DNA from: Bradyrhizobiaceae bacterium PARB1
GTDB taxonomy: Bacteria; Pseudomonadota; Alphaproteobacteria; Rhizobiales; Xanthobacteraceae
DNA length: 64,000 bases
Assembly: GCA_002256345.1 (NCBI GenBank)
Contig: NKIY01000014.1
Location: 93,947-157,946 of the forward strand
Reading direction: 5' to 3'
Program-made: the position numbers and the translations under genes
Part shown: piece after piece, positions 24,988-32,621 of the stretch
Position numbering within the stretch: the stretch's first letter is position 1
Layout: every line of letters begins with the position of its first letter
The notes under the pieces: generated by a model
The model's input: only the letters and a program-made list of their open reading frames with translations
What the model was told of the DNA's origin: nothing
Database searches by the model: none

Positions 24988-25656
24988 GTGATGCGAATTC
25001 TGGTTGTCGAGGATGATCCCGTCCTACTGGACGGCTTGAAAGCTGGCCTGAGCCTGGCGGGCGCCACCGTTGATGCGGTGACCTCTTGTGCTGACGGCTT
25101 GGAGGCCTTGGCGACGGCATCATTTGATGCCGTGGTATTGGACCTGATGCTGCCGGACGGTTCCGGACTTGATTTTCTGTCTGGCATTCGCGCGGCAGGA
25201 AACGCAACGCCCGTTCTTCTCCTGACCGCCCTTGACGAAGTCGTTGACCGGATCAGAGGGCTGGACGCAGGCGCAGACGATTATTTGGGGAAACCGTTCG
25301 ATCTGGACGAACTCGCCGCCAGAGTACGCGCCATCGTGCGGAGAAAAGCAGGCCGTGCCGCGCCGCATCTCGCATACAACGGGATCACGCTTGATCCGGC
25401 GACACTTGCCGCGACCGCGGCCGGAAGCACCGTAAGCCTGTCACGTCGCGAATTTGCGCTTCTCTCCGCGTTGATGGAGCGACCCGGAGCGATCCGCTCC
25501 AAGAGCGACCTTGAGGATCGTCTATACGGCTGGCAGGACGAGATCGGAAGCAATGCCGTCGAGGTACATATTCACAACCTTCGCAGCAAACTCGGGCGCG
25601 ACATCATCGAGACGGTGCGTGGCATAGGGTATCGAATGCGAGACGCCAAATCATGA
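24988..25656 (+). CDS. OmpR-family response regulator (QseB/PmrA type)
   Basis: A 222-residue regulator with a receiver domain (phosphoacceptor Asp52 in VVLDLMLPDG, Lys in YLGKPFD) and a C-terminal winged helix (SNAVEVHIHNLRSKLGRDIIETVRGIGYRM). This C-terminal segment is the hallmark of the QseB/PmrA/TctD subfamily. The frame opens with GTG at 24988 immediately followed by ATG at 24991; either may be used. It overlaps the kinase gene by four bases and is divergent from dsbD. The PmrA-box-like site upstream suggests autoregulation and control of the dsbD operon. Confidence 0.94.
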   Translation: MMRILVVEDDPVLLDGLKAGLSLAGATVDAVTSCADGLEALATASFDAVVLDLMLPDGSGLDFLSGIRAAGNATPVLLLTALDEVVDRIRGLDAGADDYLGKPFDLDELAARVRAIVRRKAGRAAPHLAYNGITLDPATLAATAAGSTVSLSRREFALLSALMERPGAIRSKSDLEDRLYGWQDEIGSNAVEVHIHNLRSKLGRDIIETVRGIGYRMRDAKS

Positions 25657-26999
25657 TTACCCGTTCCATGAAAGGTCGCCTTTTCATCGTGCTCGCGGTC
25701 GCAACGGGTATAATCTGGCTATTCGCAAGCGCATGGATATTTTTCCAGACCCGCAGCGAGGTTGAACATGTGCTTGACACTCGGCTCCAGGAAGCGGCCC
25801 GCATGGTTAGCTCGCTGGCCATCAACGGTGACGCGGTTCCGTCGCGTACCTCGCGATCCGACGTGCAAACGTTACCTGAGACCGCAAGCTATGAACGTCA
25901 ATTATCGTGCCAGATCTGGTCGCTGGATGGTCGGCTAGTTGCACGGTCAAGCGGCGCACCGAACGAAAGTTTGGGTAATGAGGCTGATGGCTTCTCCGAC
26001 CAGCAAGTCGGTCGCGAAACGTGGCGCGTCTATGCCATTTCCGATTCGGCCAAAGGCATTCGCGTGCTCGTCGGAGATCGCCTCGGGCTACGTGAACGGC
26101 TTGTCACCGACCTCATCAAAGGCTTGCTCTGGCCTGCGATGTTGATCGTTCCGTTGCTCGGGCTTCTGATCTGGATGGTTTTGGGACGGGGATTGCGACC
26201 GCTTCAACTCATGGCTGCGGATTTGAAAAATCGAAGCGTCGATGACATGACCCCCCTTGATGTAACCCGAACGCCTCCGGAGCTGGCTCCGCTCGTAAAC
26301 TCCCTGAACTTTTTGTTTTCAAAGCTGGAAACCGCTCGACGCCACGAACGCGAGATTACGGCATTCGCCGCTCATGAATTGCGCACGCCGCTTGCCGGAC
26401 TGAAGACGCAAGCGCAAGTCGCCATTGCATCGCAAGATGCTGAGGTGCGAACAAGAGCGTTGCGCCTCATTGTGATTTCAGTTGATCGAACTTCCAGGCT
26501 GGTGCGCCAATTGCTGGCAATTGCGCGAATCGACGCACAGGATGGCGTCCGACGGACCGACGACGTCAACCTCGGTCAAATTCTTGACGAAATTATATCG
26601 ACCGACCCGCCCTCAGGGTCAGCCAACGTCGTCTTAAGTCTCGCGCTCTACGATCTCGGTTTCGCGACAAATCGAGATCTTCTGTCGTTGGCGTTGCGAA
26701 ACCTTCATGAAAATGCAATTCAGCATATCAAGCACAACGGCACCGTGAAGTGGGACGCTGTCCGCGTCGGATCCTCCATCACGATTTCCGTCGATGATGA
26801 TGGCCCCGGTATCCCAGATTCCGAACTGCCACTTGTGACATCGCGATTTTTTCGCGGTCGTCACAAAAGTCCTTATGGCAGCGGCTTGGGGCTTTCGATC
26901 GTTCAACTCGCGGCTGACAAACTTGGGGCGAAGCTCGCGCTGAAAAATCGGAGTGATGAAAACGGCCTTCGCGTCACTCTTTCATTGTCAACTTTATAG
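25653..26999 (+). CDS. Sensor histidine kinase (QseC/TctE type)
   Basis: A 448-residue kinase with two membrane helices (about 9-31 and 157-177) enclosing a periplasmic domain of roughly 125 residues (FFQTRSEVEHVLDTRLQEAARMVSSL start, as in QseC/TctE sensors). A HAMP-like linker follows, then the H-box AAHELRTPLAGLK and the ATPase core with N-box LHENAIQH, G1 VDDDGPGIPDSE and the GSGLGLSIVQ lid. It overlaps the response regulator by four bases. One Cys is visible in the periplasmic part; the signal is unknown, but the link with dsbD suggests envelope redox or metal stress. Confidence 0.94.
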   Translation: MITRSMKGRLFIVLAVATGIIWLFASAWIFFQTRSEVEHVLDTRLQEAARMVSSLAINGDAVPSRTSRSDVQTLPETASYERQLSCQIWSLDGRLVARSSGAPNESLGNEADGFSDQQVGRETWRVYAISDSAKGIRVLVGDRLGLRERLVTDLIKGLLWPAMLIVPLLGLLIWMVLGRGLRPLQLMAADLKNRSVDDMTPLDVTRTPPELAPLVNSLNFLFSKLETARRHEREITAFAAHELRTPLAGLKTQAQVAIASQDAEVRTRALRLIVISVDRTSRLVRQLLAIARIDAQDGVRRTDDVNLGQILDEIISTDPPSGSANVVLSLALYDLGFATNRDLLSLALRNLHENAIQHIKHNGTVKWDAVRVGSSITISVDDDGPGIPDSELPLVTSRFFRGRHKSPYGSGLGLSIVQLAADKLGAKLALKNRSDENGLRVTLSLSTL

Positions 27000-27035
27000 A
27001 AAGCAAGATGTCGTCGCCATTCGGAACGGACTTCG

Positions 27036-27813
27036 CTATGAAAATAGCGACTGCCCGCTTTTGTAGAGTACGTAGACCGCCACAACAAAAATCAGAGACG
27101 CAAATACGATATTCAGGGCGCTCTTGAATTGCGAGAGATGGCCGGCAAGTCGCATTCCGATCAACCCTCCGACAAACCCGCCACATGTGAACTCAGCCGC
27201 GACTGTCCAATCAATGAGGCCGGACCAAGCATAGTTGATCGCTGTTGTCAGCCCGAAAGCACCAACCGCCAGCAACGACGTCCCTATCGCGTTGATCATC
27301 GGCATACCGGTAGCGAAGATTAGCCCGGGCACGATCAGAAATCCCCCGCCGATTCCGAAAAACCCGGCGGCGAGGCCGACGACGAGGGCGGTGGCGCCTG
27401 CCAACCACGGCCGGCCATTGTCGTTGGCATTTGACACCGTATTGGATCGCTTCGTCCGTAACATGAGGCCACCGACCACGAGCATCAACAGACCGAAGAG
27501 AAACAGCAGCCGGTCACCGTTGATAGCCTTGCCTACACTCGACCCCGCGAATGCGCCGATGCTGCCGACGACGGCGAATATCAGCGCATTGCGCCAGCGA
27601 ACGGTGCCTTTACGCGCATAGTTGGTGAAATTCAGAAACGCGTTCGCCGCCACAGCAAGGGCACCGGTGCCAATGGCCAGATGAGGCGGAGACAAGCCGA
27701 CCACATAAAGCAGCAGGGGCGTAGCAAGGATAGAGCCACCGCCGCCGGAGGCCCAATGAAAATCCAACGAGGCTACCGGAGCCAATCGCAAGACCGCCTG
27801 ACCACATCGTCAC
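27036..27813 (-). pseudogene. TauE/SafE-family exporter, frameshifted near its start
   Basis: Eight-helix inner-membrane anion exporter of the TauE/SafE family, candidate sulfite exporter. The main frame (27036-27791) reads GGGGSILATPLLLYVVGLSP through AAGFFGIGGGFLIVPGL to the end and is otherwise complete. Its natural start is the ATG at 27813, which overlaps the upstream yeeE-like stop as ATGA and reads MWSGGLAIGSGSLVGFSLGL. The frame changes at the GGC-CTC-CGG run at about 27745-27753, where one or two bases seem to be missing or added. The ATGA coupling argues that the intact gene existed very recently. Confidence 0.75.
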
Positions 27814-28256
27814 TGTGCTGCTTGCCGGTTCTGACGCGCCTTGAACAGGTGGTCATGCGCGGCCACACCGGCGATCATTGCAATCGTGAAGACAATGGTC
27901 GCCGGGATGCCCAAGCTCAGCGATGCGATCGCAGGGCCGGGACATAGACCGGAAATTCCCCAGCCAATCCCAAACAATCCGGCACCAATGAGGAGAGGTG
28001 AATCGATTGAAGTCGTGGTCGGCAAATGAAACGCGACATCCAATGCAGGCGCCGTCATAGTTCGTGAAATGATATAGCCGATGGATGAAACGGCGACCGC
28101 ACCGCCAAGCACAAAAGCAAGGCTGGGATCCCATGCGCCAAAGATATCGAGAAATCCGCGAACGCGCGCGGGGTCGAGCATACCGGATAATGCCAAGCCG
28201 AACCCGAAGATCACACCGGACGCCAAAGAAACCAAATTTCGCGCAAGAAGGTTCAT
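27810..28256 (-). CDS. YeeE/YedE-family membrane protein, C-terminal half type
   Basis: A protein of about 148 residues with four predicted helices, matching one half of the YeeE/YedE sulfur-compound transporter fold. Marks are SGVIFGFGLALSGMLDPARVRGFLD and the GISGLCPGPAIASL motif with its conserved Cys. E. coli YeeE imports thiosulfate through such cysteines. I chose ATG 28256, which overlaps the preceding stop as ATGA; the frame is open for 74 more codons upstream without protein-like content. Split pairs of this type (PmpA/PmpB-like) act together. Confidence 0.88.
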   Translation of the reverse strand: MNLLARNLVSLASGVIFGFGLALSGMLDPARVRGFLDIFGAWDPSLAFVLGGAVAVSSIGYIISRTMTAPALDVAFHLPTTTSIDSPLLIGAGLFGIGWGISGLCPGPAIASLSLGIPATIVFTIAMIAGVAAHDHLFKARQNRQAAQ

Positions 28257-28675
28257 GTGATTCCGAACTTTCTCATGACGAATACCGTCGCGATCCCGGT
28301 GCACAGAAACACGACGACTGCCGTGAAAGACCGCGGCGAAAGGCGTGCAAGGCCGCATACGCCGTGTCCGCTGGTGCAGCCCGATCCGAGGCGGGTTCCA
28401 AAGCCGACAAGCAAGCCGCCGACGACCATTAAACCCAATGTTGTTGTCACTTCGATCTGTGGCCAGACGCCGAACCACTGCCGGTAGACCAGCGGTCCAA
28501 ACAGCAGGCCCGCCAGAAACAGGATGCGAGATATGCTTTCAGCACTGACATGCTGGATAGCACCGGAGACCATGCCGCTGACGCCGGCGATGCGACCGTT
28601 AAGAACCAAGAGGATCGCGGCGGATAAGCCGATCAGCTCTCCCCCGATCAACGACTGCAAATAAGTCTGCTGCAT
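28253..28675 (-). CDS. YeeE/YedE-family membrane protein, N-terminal half type
   Basis: A 140-residue membrane protein forming the other half of a YeeE/YedE transporter. It has about four helices, the NGRIAGVSGMVSGAI segment near residue 27 and the GFGTRLGSGCTSGHGVCGLARLS motif with two conserved cysteines that mark the thiosulfate/sulfur translocation path in the family. It starts 12 bases after the bigR stop and overlaps the second half gene by four bases, so the four genes bigR, yeeE, yeeE and tauE form one tight operon for sulfur-species transport. Confidence 0.9.
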   Translation of the reverse strand: MQQTYLQSLIGGELIGLSAAILLVLNGRIAGVSGMVSGAIQHVSAESISRILFLAGLLFGPLVYRQWFGVWPQIEVTTTLGLMVVGGLLVGFGTRLGSGCTSGHGVCGLARLSPRSFTAVVVFLCTGIATVFVMRKFGIT

Positions 28676-28687
28676 CTTAATTCCTAG

Positions 28688-29104
28688 TCATTTTCCGGAA
28701 CGCCGTGCGACCTGCGCGAAAACGGCGGCCTGTACCGAAGCTTTCGTCCGGACGGGAATCTTGAAGGGCACTGACAAATGCGAGTCCTCGCAAAAAATCT
28801 GATGCAAAGCCGCAATCAAATGCCCAGCTTTGGCATCTGCGACGCTATAAATACGGACTTGGAGGACCCGCCGCGCCTGAACGACTCCCGCTTCTCTGAG
28901 GTCAGCAAGTTGTTGCGACAGAATCGGCTGTTTGATGCCTAGCTTGTCTTCGAGCTCCGAGACAGATTGTTCGCCCTCGACCAGCGCGCAGGCAATCATT
29001 AACCGATTGGGATTGCTCAGACTTCGCATCAAGTCCGCGGCCTGTCGGATATTGAGTTCAATCGAGTCAGGTTTGTTGGCCACCATTCTCATGATTCGCT
29101 CCAC
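28688..29104 (-). CDS. bigR: BigR/SqrR-type ArsR repressor (persulfide sensor)
   Basis: A 138-residue ArsR-family repressor. The helix-turn-helix region reads SVSELEDKLGIKQPILSQQLADLREAGVV. Cys39 and Cys105 lie where BigR of Xylella/Agrobacterium and SqrR of Rhodobacter carry the two cysteines that form a polysulfide bridge on exposure to persulfides. The start is either GTG 29104 (AAGGAG four bases upstream) or ATG 29092 (GGAG six bases upstream). It heads the sulfur-transport operon. An IS3 element ends only 27 bases upstream of the start, so the native operator and promoter are probably lost. Confidence 0.88.
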   Translation of the reverse strand: MERIMRMVANKPDSIELNIRQAADLMRSLSNPNRLMIACALVEGEQSVSELEDKLGIKQPILSQQLADLREAGVVQARRVLQVRIYSVADAKAGHLIAALHQIFCEDSHLSVPFKIPVRTKASVQAAVFAQVARRSGK

Positions 29105-29164
29105 GTGGCTCCTTCGAGCGCGTCCAAGGGTGACCGGCCCCCACTGAGTGGTCCGATTGGAATG

Positions 29165-30037
29165 TTAGTTTAGAGATTGCATTTTGACTACCTCCTTTGG
29201 TGCTGGCCAAACGAGAGCCTCGGGTGCCGGTGGTCGATATCCCAGCGATGAGTGCGGACGCACCGTGTTGTAGTGGTGTCGCCAGTTTTCAATGACGATC
29301 TGCGCTTCCTTCAATGTGTAGAAGATCTCGCCGTTCAGCAGTTCGTCTCGCAGCTTACCGTTGAAGCTCTCGCAATAGCCGTTCTCCCAGGGGCTGCCCG
29401 GTTCGATATATGCAGTCTTTGCTCCGACAGCCGCGATCCAGTCCCGAAGTGCTTCGGCGACAAACTCAGGTCCGTTGTCCGATCTGATGTGTGTTGGAAT
29501 GCCCCGCGAGACGAACAGCTCGCAAAGGGCCTCAATCACGTCAGTCGCTCTCAGCCTGCGTGCGACACGGATGGCCAGGCTCTCACGGCTGAACTCGTCG
29601 ATGACGCACAGCATCCGGAACGCCTTGCCATCGTGGGTGCGGTCGGCGACGAAGTCATAAGACCAGACATGGTTGGGCCGCTCCGGCCGCAGACGGATGC
29701 ACGATCCGTCATTTAGCCACAGACGCCCACGTTTAGGCTGTTTGGCAGGGACCTTCAGCCCCTCACGTCGCCAGATCCGCTCGACACGCTTCTTGTTCAC
29801 CGTCCAGCCGGCCCTGCGAAGCAACGCCGTAATCCGGCGATATCCGTAGCGACCATATTGACGAGCAAGCTCGATGATGTCGGCAGTCAAAGTCGCCTCA
29901 TCATCGGGTGTCGTTGGGATCTTGCGCTGCGTCGATCGATGTTGACCCAGAACCTGGCACGCCCGTCTCTCGGAGATGTCAAGCTCAGCTGTTACATGAT
30001 CGACGCACGCTCGGCGTCGGGAGGGGCTTAGAAGTTT
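29165..30037 (-). CDS. IS3 transposase OrfB (DDE integrase)
   Basis: Catalytic part of the IS3 transposase. The rve domain shows the DDE triad in context: the first Asp in [19 protein letters not shown], the second in [11 protein letters not shown] and the Glu in [18 protein letters not shown]. The N-terminal HTH_21 region reads [18 protein letters not shown]. The frame stays open upstream of the first Met (29890) to the slippery site at about 30037-30043, so the active product is an OrfAB fusion made by -1 frameshifting. All motifs are intact. Confidence 0.92.
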   Translation of the reverse strand, partial: KLLSPSRRRACVDHVTAELDISERRACQVLGQHRSTQRKIPTTPDDEATLTADIIELARQYGRYGYRRITALLRRAGWTVNKKRVERIWRREGLKVPAKQPKRGRLWLNDGSCIRLRPERPNHVWSYDFVADRTHDGKAFRMLCVIDEFSRESLAIRVARRLRATDVIEALCELFVSRGIPTHIRSDNGPEFVAEALRDWIAAVGAKTAYIEPGSPWENGYCESFNGKLRDELLNGEIFYTLKEAQIVIENWRHHYNTVRPHSSLGYRPPAPEALVWPAPKEVVKMQSLN

Positions 30038-30306
30038 CCCTTTGCGGCCTCAGCCAGGATCAGCTTGTCCAGCGTCAGATCCGACACCGCTCGCCGGAGA
30101 CGATTGTTCTCGGTCTCCAGTTCCTTCAGCCGCTTCACCTGATCGCCCTTCAGGCCGCCATACTCATTGCGCCATCGATAATAGGTGACTTCCGTCACGC
30201 CTATCGCTCGGACTGCGTCTGCCACCTGCCGACCCTGTGCCATCAGCACATCAACCTGTCGAAGCTTCGCAACGATCTCTTCAGCTGTATGCCTCTTCCT
30301 TGCCAT
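30028..30306 (-). CDS. IS3 OrfA helix-turn-helix protein
   Basis: A 92-residue OrfA with an HTH_8 domain ([22 protein letters not shown] and [15 protein letters not shown]) and a C-terminal leucine-zipper-like helix ([18 protein letters not shown]). The start ATG is 30306 ([10 protein letters not shown]); the frame could open at 30333. A canonical slippery heptamer A-AAG-GGA lies at 30037-30043, three codons before the stop, and moves ribosomes into the OrfB frame. Confidence 0.9.
   Translation of the reverse strand: MARKRHTAEEIVAKLRQVDVLMAQGRQVADAVRAIGVTEVTYYRWRNEYGGLKGDQVKRLKELETENNRLRRAVSDLTLDKLILAEAAKGNF
30037..30043 (-). promoter_or_regulatory. Programmed -1 ribosomal frameshift heptamer
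   Basis: Read on the minus strand the heptamer A AAG GGA is of the X XXY YYZ form and is in register with the orfA codons. A -1 slip there enters the open orfB frame. This is the standard way IS3 elements make their transposase. Confidence 0.75.
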
Positions 30307-30368
30307 CGATCCTATCCTCCACCGCAAAACCATACTTCAGGGAGGACCACTTCAAAGGGGGCAGATCA

Positions 30369-30882
30369 CTATCAATTCCCGGATACGGGCCTCAAACCTT
30401 CCACGGCTCACTTCGCCGACCTTCAGCCCGTAGCCACGCAGAATGCCGCGGATGCTGAGTTCGACGTCGAGAAGCTTGCCCTGCAAAAGCTTGCGTCCAA
30501 TAAGAATAGCCCGGGTATCCTTGCAAGGCACCGATTTCGCGTGAACCGGGCGGTACCACCCCATCCGCAGCAACTGGGCGATCCCGCGCGCATCTTTCCG
30601 GTCGGTCTTCACCGTCATGGCCGACAGCGCCGCCTTCACGTGCCGCGTCTCCAGCAACACGGCATCGCGTCCGACGGCGACAAGCCCCGCATGCAGCCAT
30701 TGCGATAACGGCCCGGCTTCGAGCCCAATGCGGCTGACAGCCAATCCCAGCTCGTCAAAATAGCGGACAAGCGCCTCTGGCTCGCTGGCGATCTTGACCT
30801 CGCGGACGATCGTTCCGCTCGTATCCACAACGCACACGCTGCTCTCTTTCAGTGAGACATCGATTCCCACATAATGCTCCAT
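30369..30882 (-). pseudogene. IS110-family transposase, truncated by IS3
   Basis: The first about 170 residues of an IS110-type DEDD transposase: MEHYVGIDVSLKESSVCVVD with the first Asp, then the TDRKDARGIAQLLRMGWYRPVHAKS segment and LLDVELSIRGILRGYGLKVG. The frame then runs into the IS3 inverted repeat and stops. The C-terminal transposase_20 domain with its serine is missing and is not found on the far side of the IS3. The natural start is ATG 30882; the open frame begins at 30957. The gene is inactive. Confidence 0.88.
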
Positions 30883-31056
30883 GGCTGTTCCTCTCTTGAT
30901 GCTTGGAGCCGATCGCTCGGACTCCGTTCCAACACCATCATTCTGAGGGACAGCCACCCATGCTGGCTAGGCTCGCGAAGGCCGGCCCATTACGGCATCT
31001 AACACCGTTGTTTTTAATACTGAGGATAGGATTGGCGGGCAACGCAATCAGCATAT

Positions 31057-31896
31057 TCAGTGAGAGATTAATATTGGGATGGTCACCGACTTGAGCAGAG
31101 ATCGCGTCACGCCCCCGAAGACAATCTCGCGCGATCGCGCGTGGCTGTATGCGCCAAGCACAATGAGGTCCATATTATTGCGATCGGCATAATTCGAGAT
31201 AACATCAGCAATGGACGATCCGTTAGAATCAATCTGCTCGACCGTAACATTGGCTCCATGTCTGCTAAGATAGACCGCAACATCTGCACCAGGCTCTTCA
31301 CCGTGCAACGGATTTTTCGCTGAATCGACCACAACGACGGAGATTAATTGGGCTGCCGTCAGCAGCGGCAACGAATCCGAAATCGCGCGCCGGGCTTGAC
31401 GGCTGGCGTTCCAAGCCAGAAGCACGCGCTCTGCGATGGTCCCGGCCTTCCATCCATCAGGCAGGATGAGAATTGGAACACCGGTAGCAAGCAACAGCGT
31501 CTCAGCCGACCAGCCACTAGGCAACCCACCCGGCGGCGGATGACCCGTGATCACCAGATCAGCATGCAGAGAGTGTAGTTTGGCATCATCGGCATCAATT
31601 TCACGGACGATACGGAACTCAAAGCTGATATCCGCCCGCTTCGTGGCTATACTAAAGTTTTTGCTTGCGGCCTCGGACATGGCGATCTCTTTCGCTTTGT
31701 GACGTTCGATAAGCCGCCGTATAGCTTCCCTCCCCCTGACATAAGAATCTGCAGGATCTATCTGCCAGCCCGACGGGACAGCGAAGATACCGATGAGATG
31801 CGAACCGTGACGAAGAGCCAGCTCCACGGCGTAGCGAGCGCGAGTTGCGCCAGTCCGCGACGGATCCAGGAAGACAACGATGTTCTTGAGAGCCAT
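31057..31896 (-). CDS. Tandem universal stress protein
   Basis: A 279-residue cytosolic protein with two UspA-like domains. The N-terminal domain (IVVFLDPSRTGATRARYAVELALRHG) seems degenerate. The C-terminal domain has the nucleotide-binding pattern G-x2-x-G near the end: LIVLGAYSHARSREIVFGGVTRSLLKS followed by VTIPILISH. Double-Usp proteins of this size are common in Bradyrhizobium relatives and are induced by low oxygen or starvation. It stands alone between IS110 remains and the HdeD-like gene, with no recognisable promoter element. Confidence 0.9.
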   Translation of the reverse strand: MALKNIVVFLDPSRTGATRARYAVELALRHGSHLIGIFAVPSGWQIDPADSYVRGREAIRRLIERHKAKEIAMSEAASKNFSIATKRADISFEFRIVREIDADDAKLHSLHADLVITGHPPPGGLPSGWSAETLLLATGVPILILPDGWKAGTIAERVLLAWNASRQARRAISDSLPLLTAAQLISVVVVDSAKNPLHGEEPGADVAVYLSRHGANVTVEQIDSNGSSIADVISNYADRNNMDLIVLGAYSHARSREIVFGGVTRSLLKSVTIPILISH

Positions 31897-31966
31897 TGGC
31901 TAGTGCACCTCTAATTCGCGGACACGGCTAAGAATACTATTTCAAGACAGACCGATGCGGTGATGC

Positions 31967-32605
31967 TCATCGCTCTTCCTTCAGGGAGAGGCCGTATCCG
32001 GTCATTGAGATGCCCTGAAACAGCGTATCGAAAGCTAGAATGAGTGCGGCCGTCGTCGGCATGGCAAGAAACCATGCACAGAAGATCCAGAACGCGCTGA
32101 GTATGGCGACGCACCCGGAAGACAGAATCCATGTTGCGCCGTCCTCCGGCGAAGCTGTCAGGCCTATCCAGATTCGAGCTATTCCGGATGCCACCAAGAA
32201 AGTGCTTAAAAAAATCAACGTCGAAATACTTGTGAGGTTCTCGTCCGACGAAAGCGCCACTCCTGCAAGGATGCAAGGTATCCCATTCATCAGCCAGTCG
32301 ATGTAGATGTCGCCTCTTGCGATCTTTAGAACAACTAAAATCATGATTATGCCACTGAATATGGCTGAACCGCCGCTAAAATGCTCTTGGCCCGGTTGAA
32401 CCGCGAGGGCGTCGGCAAGGGCAAGAGCGCTGAATGTAGTAAGGATGCCGCCGAGAACCATCAGCCTCAGCCAATCCATCTCGCGACGGAATCTGGCTCG
32501 AAACATCCGACGATAGTGCTCAAATGTATCTGATACGTCGCGTTCGTGCGATATCGTCCAAGACCGAACAAATCGCCTGAGCTTGATCAGACCATTCGGG
32601 GCCAT
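31967..32605 (-). CDS. HdeD-like (DUF308) membrane protein
   Basis: An inner-membrane protein of about 212 residues with a basic soluble N-terminus of about 45 residues followed by six predicted helices arranged as three DUF308 pairs, the pattern of HdeD acid-resistance proteins. Segments include LMVLGGILTTFSALALADAL and IFLSTFLVASGIARIWIGLT. I prefer ATG 32605 (MAPNGLIKL); the frame opens at 32641 and would overlap the RND gene. It follows the efflux pump gene by 17 bases and may be cotranscribed. Function beyond membrane stress tolerance is unknown. Confidence 0.75.
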   Translation of the reverse strand: MAPNGLIKLRRFVRSWTISHERDVSDTFEHYRRMFRARFRREMDWLRLMVLGGILTTFSALALADALAVQPGQEHFSGGSAIFSGIIMILVVLKIARGDIYIDWLMNGIPCILAGVALSSDENLTSISTLIFLSTFLVASGIARIWIGLTASPEDGATWILSSGCVAILSAFWIFCAWFLAMPTTAALILAFDTLFQGISMTGYGLSLKEER

Positions 32606-32621
32606 GATGAACATCCTCGCT

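Larger units (their letters stand above)
29131..30368 (-). mobile_element. Complete IS3-family (IS407-group-like) insertion sequence
   Basis: About 1.24 kb with imperfect terminal inverted repeats: the left end at 29131-29154 begins TGACCGGCCCCC and ends AGTGGTCC, and the right end read inward from 30368 to 30344 begins TGATCTGCCCCC and ends AGTGGTCC. It carries orfA and orfB in the usual order with a programmed -1 frameshift window between them. No matching target duplication is seen (GGG left, CTA right). The right flank is a truncated IS110 gene whose other half is absent to the left, so a deletion followed or accompanied insertion. Confidence 0.88.
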
